Below, one piece after another: positions 61,136-64,000 of a DNA stretch of 64,000 nucleotides. How positions within the stretch are numbered: position 1 is the stretch's first letter; the number at the start of each line of letters is the position of its first letter. The position numbers and the translations under genes are program-made. The stretch spans positions 124,001-188,000 of the forward strand of contig CAVTSX010000010.1 in the NCBI GenBank assembly GCA_963737425.1. The letters are read 5' to 3'. This DNA is from DASXRA01 sp963737425 (GTDB lineage Bacteria; Actinomycetota; Actinomycetes; Mycobacteriales; Jatrophihabitantaceae). The notes under the pieces are model-generated. The model had not been told where the DNA came from. It was given only the letters and a program-made list of their open reading frames with translations, and ran no database searches.

Positions 61136-61846
61136 TCAGCTGGCGACCGGAACCCGCACGTGATTCGCATCGAGAACCCGTGTGCTGACCACCGCGCTGT
61201 GCGCGGCGAGCAGTTCGCCGAGATCGCGCGCCGCGGCATCGAGGCCCGCATGGTGGGCGGCGTCGATCGTCTCGAGCACGATCAGCACCCGGCGCGAGGC
61301 CGGGGTCACCTTGGTGCCGTCGGCATCGCGATGATTCCAGTGCCGGGTGAGGACCGTGCGTCGGTCGGCGTACACCACCTCACCCGGGTGCGGTTGCTCG
61401 AGAGCGTCGGGTTCGCCGAGCGGCCGGAACGAGTCGCGCAGACCGGCGAAACGGATCGTGATGTCGCCGTCGACGTGGTCCAGGTCGAACGCTCCGGCCG
61501 GCACGACATGCGTCACGGATACGAGGTTGTAGCAGTCGACCGCCGGATTGATGCGCGGCAGCCGGCCGGTGCGCTCGAGGCGTCTGGTCAGCGCGTCGAC
61601 GCTCGGGCGCTGCCGCCGCGGATTGGTGCCGAAACGGCGGTAGGCCTCCTGCCAGACGGCGATGCGGGCGTCGTCCTCGCCTGGCGAGTGCCAGGTGCCG
61701 GCCTCGACCGCGCGCTCCAGCTCGTCGATTCGGCCCGCCACGGCAGCCCAGTTCGTGGCGTTGTCGACCGCTTCGGCGGTAGTCGCCACGACCCGAAGGT
61801 CGCCGAACGCCGCCACGACCTCGTCGCTGACGGTCAACGTGGTCAT
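61136..61846 (-). CDS. B3/B4 tRNA-binding-domain protein
   Basis: A 236-residue protein with a B3/B4 domain like that of phenylalanyl-tRNA synthetase beta. YRRFGTNPRRQRPSVDALTRRL, INPAVDCYNLVSV and VLTRHWNHRDADGTKVT are typical. Family members edit mischarged tRNAs or are of unknown role. ATG 61846 is chosen; GTG 61864 is possible. It converges on the DrrB gene and is divergent from aroG. Confidence 0.88.
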   Translation of the reverse strand: MTTLTVSDEVVAAFGDLRVVATTAEAVDNATNWAAVAGRIDELERAVEAGTWHSPGEDDARIAVWQEAYRRFGTNPRRQRPSVDALTRRLERTGRLPRINPAVDCYNLVSVTHVVPAGAFDLDHVDGDITIRFAGLRDSFRPLGEPDALEQPHPGEVVYADRRTVLTRHWNHRDADGTKVTPASRRVLIVLETIDAAHHAGLDAAARDLGELLAAHSAVVSTRVLDANHVRVPVAS

Positions 61847-61910
61847 CGCGTCGCCACTGGTCACGGGCGAGGATGATAAGCGGTTTCGCCGTTCACCTAA
61901 GCTGTGCGGC

Positions 61911-63272
61911 GTGACTTCCACGCTCGCATCGGTCCCGTCAAGCCCGGACGGCCTGGGGCTGGACGCCTGGCGTGGGCTGCCCGCGGCGCAGCAACCGGAC
62001 TGGCCCGACGCCGCCGCGCTGCGCGAGGTGGCAACGACCTTGGCCGGCCTGCCGCCGCTCGTGGTGGCCAGCGAAGTGGACCAGTTGCGTGAGCGGCTCG
62101 GTGCTGTCGCGCGCGGCGAGGCGTTCCTGCTCCAGGGCGGCGACTGCGCCGAGACGTTCGCCACCAACTCACAGGCCGACATCGCCGGCAAGGTGAGGGT
62201 GCTGCTGCAGATGGCGGTGGTGCTCACCTATGGCGCCGCCGTGCCGGTGGTCAAGCTCGGGCGCATCGCCGGGCAGTACGCAAAGCCGCGCTCGGCGAAC
62301 GCCGACGCCACCGGGCAGCTGTCCTACCGCGGTGACATGGTCAACGACCTGAGCGCCGATCGCACACCTGATCCGCAGCGGATCCTGCGCGCGTATTCCT
62401 CGGCGGCCTCAACGCTGAACCTGCTGCGCGCCTACGCCGGGGGCGGCCTGGCGGCGCTTGATCGTGTCCATTCCTGGAACGCGGCCTTCGCGCGTACCAC
62501 CGACACCGGGGCGAGATACGAGCAGCTCGCCAGCGAGATCGACCGCGCCGTCCGGTTCATGCGTGCCTGTGGCGTGCACGACAGCGCGCTCGAAGGGGTC
62601 GAGCTCTACGCCTCGCACGAGGGGCTGATCCTCGAGTACGAACGCGGCCTGACCCGCATCGAAGGCGATCGCGCCTACGACCTGTCCGGCCACTTCGTCT
62701 GGGTCGGCGAACGCACACGCCAGCTCGACGGCGCGCATATCGACTTCGTGTCGCGGATCGCCAATCCCATCGGGGTCAAGCTCGGGCCGACCACCACGCC
62801 GGAGTTCGCCGCCGAGCTGGTGCAGCGCCTCGACCCGCACGGAACACCGGGGCGGCTCACCCTGATCAGTCGCATGGGCAACGACAAAGTCCGCGACGCG
62901 TTGCCGCCGATCATCGAGAAGGTGCAGTCAACCGGCCACCTGGTCGTGTGGCATTGCGACCCGATGCACGGCAACACCCAGGAGACCGCGGAAGGTGTCA
63001 AGACCCGCCACCTCGACCGGATCATCGACGAGGTCGACGGATTCTTCGACGTGCACGCCGCGCTCGGCACGCACCCCGGCGGGCTGCACGTCGAGCTGAC
63101 CGGGGACGACGTCACCGAATGCATCGGCGGCACCGCGGAGCTGACGCCGGCCGACCTTGCCCGGCGTTACGAGACAGCTTGCGACCCGCGCCTGAACATC
63201 GAGCAGTCGCTGGAGCTGGCGTTCCGGGTCGCTGAGCGCCTGGTCGGCGACCGCCGCAGGCGCGACGCATGA
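61911..63272 (+). CDS. aroG: Class II 3-deoxy-7-phosphoheptulonate synthase
   Basis: A 453-residue type II DAHP synthase, first enzyme of the shikimate pathway. LLQGGDCAETF, KLGRIAGQYAKPRS, SYRGDMVN, GVELYASHEGLILEYE, WHCDPMHGNT and HPGGLHVELTGDDVTECIGG carry the metal and phosphoenolpyruvate residues of the class. The homologue is Rv2178c. GTG 61911 is chosen. It supplies chorismate for aromatic amino acids. Its TGA overlaps the next start (ATGA), so the threonine aldolase is coupled. Confidence 0.95.
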   Translation: MTSTLASVPSSPDGLGLDAWRGLPAAQQPDWPDAAALREVATTLAGLPPLVVASEVDQLRERLGAVARGEAFLLQGGDCAETFATNSQADIAGKVRVLLQMAVVLTYGAAVPVVKLGRIAGQYAKPRSANADATGQLSYRGDMVNDLSADRTPDPQRILRAYSSAASTLNLLRAYAGGGLAALDRVHSWNAAFARTTDTGARYEQLASEIDRAVRFMRACGVHDSALEGVELYASHEGLILEYERGLTRIEGDRAYDLSGHFVWVGERTRQLDGAHIDFVSRIANPIGVKLGPTTTPEFAAELVQRLDPHGTPGRLTLISRMGNDKVRDALPPIIEKVQSTGHLVVWHCDPMHGNTQETAEGVKTRHLDRIIDEVDGFFDVHAALGTHPGGLHVELTGDDVTECIGGTAELTPADLARRYETACDPRLNIEQSLELAFRVAERLVGDRRRRDA

Positions 63273-64000
63273 ACGCGTTGGTCGATCTGCGCAGCGACAC
63301 CGTCACCAAGCCCACCCCGGCCATGCGCCAGGCCATGGCCGAAGCCGACGTCGGCGACGACGTATACGGCGAGGATCCTGAGGTCAACGCGCTCGAGGCC
63401 GAGACCGCGCAGTTGCTCGGATTCGCGGGTGCACTGTTCGTCCCGTCCGGCACGTTGAGCAACCAGCTCGGCATCCGCCTGCTCGTCCCGCCCGGGCGCG
63501 AGCTGATCTGCGACACCGTCGCACACATCGTGCGGGCCGAACTCGGTGCCGCCGCCGTGTTCTCCGGAGTCACCTCTCGCACCTGGCGGGCCGATCGCGG
63601 ACTTCTCGATGTCGAGGCCATCGCCGAGCTGATCACTCCGGACGCCGGACCGTACCTCGTCCCCACCGCTGCGATTGCCGTGGAGAACACCCACAATTTC
63701 GGCGGGGGCACGGTCCAGCCACTCGACGCGGTACGCGCTGTCGTGGCACTCGGACGCGAACACGGCATAGGAATGCACCTGGACGGTGCCCGCCTGTGGA
63801 ACGCGCACGTCGCCACGGGCGTCTCGCTTCGCGAACTCGCGTCCGGCTTCGACACGGTGTCGGTCTGCCTGTCCAAAGGCCTTGGCGCGCCGGTGGGTTC
63901 GGTGCTGGTGGCACCGGCAGAGCGCATTGCCGAAGCGCGCGTGTGGCGCAAGCGCTACGGCGCCGGCATGCGCCAGGCGGGTGTGCTCGCCGCTGCGGGC
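63269..64000 (+). CDS. ltaE: Low-specificity L-threonine aldolase, 3' end outside window
   Basis: The first 244 residues of a PLP-dependent fold-type I aldolase, cut off by the window edge. MNALVDLRSDTVTKPTPAMRQAM, ADVGDDVYGEDPEV, FVPSGTLSNQLGIR, AVENTHNFGGGTVQP, GMHLDGARLWNAHVATG and the PLP lysine in VCLSKGLGAPVGSVL are as in threonine aldolases. It would split L-threonine or allo-threonine to glycine and acetaldehyde. ATG 63269 overlaps the aroG stop. The open frame shows no break to 64000. Confidence 0.92.
   Translation, partial: MNALVDLRSDTVTKPTPAMRQAMAEADVGDDVYGEDPEVNALEAETAQLLGFAGALFVPSGTLSNQLGIRLLVPPGRELICDTVAHIVRAELGAAAVFSGVTSRTWRADRGLLDVEAIAELITPDAGPYLVPTAAIAVENTHNFGGGTVQPLDAVRAVVALGREHGIGMHLDGARLWNAHVATGVSLRELASGFDTVSVCLSKGLGAPVGSVLVAPAERIAEARVWRKRYGAGMRQAGVLAAAG

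Noticed and set aside
1..64000. tRNA, rRNA, CRISPR arrays, insertion sequences and phage genes.
   Set aside because: None was seen when reading both strands. There are no transposase, integrase or repeat-spacer patterns.

Overview
The window is GC-rich, gene-dense chromosomal DNA from an actinobacterium. The gene order runs largely parallel to the Mycobacterium tuberculosis block from about Rv2216 down to Rv2178c, as I recall that map: dlaT, pepB, gcvT, cobT, hesB, adoK, asnB, ctaC/ctaF, qcrB/A/C, ctaE, trpD, DEDDh-UvrC, NlpC/P60, pimB', fadD15, two SRPBCC proteins, an ArsA ATPase, plsC, an RNase and aroG. Mycobacterium-specific genes such as mmpS3 are absent and several modules are inserted. 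I read it as a non-mycobacterial actinomycete; the genus cannot be fixed from sequence alone. I see no rRNA, tRNA, CRISPR array, insertion sequence or prophage.

Layout. 1-8.5 kb: central metabolism (lpd-sucB-SDR operon, leucyl aminopeptidase, gcvT, a divergent cobT). 8.5-15.5 kb: a peroxiredoxin, then a minus-strand operon that I interpret as a vitamin B12 uptake system. It has a cobalamin riboswitch, a secreted alpha/alpha-toroid protein with an LPxTG signal, a secreted DUF4430-like protein, and an ECF transporter (T, fused A-A and S subunits). The two surface proteins look like the two halves of animal intrinsic factor/transcobalamin on separate chains. 15.5-20.7 kb: a slipin, a lipoprotein, nadA-DUF3043, a DoxX-Rieske fusion and an A-type Fe-S carrier. 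20.7-25.1 kb: a zinc uptake operon (znuA-C-B-B) behind a Zur-type palindrome, with zur itself. 25.3-30.4 kb: an SDR/MarR pair, adenosine kinase, asnB with a PemK-like gene, and a TusA/cysteine-desulfurase-like pair whose larger member lacks the PLP lysine.

31.5-38.4 kb: the cytochrome bcc-aa3 supercomplex genes. 38.5-43.7 kb: trpD, a RAM-domain protein, a DEDDh/GIY-YIG fusion and a NYN nuclease. 43.7-50 kb: a cell-envelope block with a four-cysteine miniprotein, a c-di-AMP (ydaO) riboswitch, an NlpC/P60 hydrolase, a membrane-anchored metallopeptidase, PimB' and FadD15. 50-58.4 kb: a mainly plus-strand row with SRPBCC proteins, ArsA ATPase, ROK kinase, acyltransferase, RNase and a phosphofructokinase with PPi-type signatures. 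58.4-61.1 kb: a TetR-controlled DrrAB-type exporter with three evenly spaced operators. The window ends with class II DAHP synthase and a truncated threonine aldolase.

A long-hairpin repeat occurs twice (33.05 and 46.7 kb) just after plus-strand stop codons. Many genes are coupled through ATGA/GTGA overlaps. All functions are inferred from motifs and context; no database search was possible.
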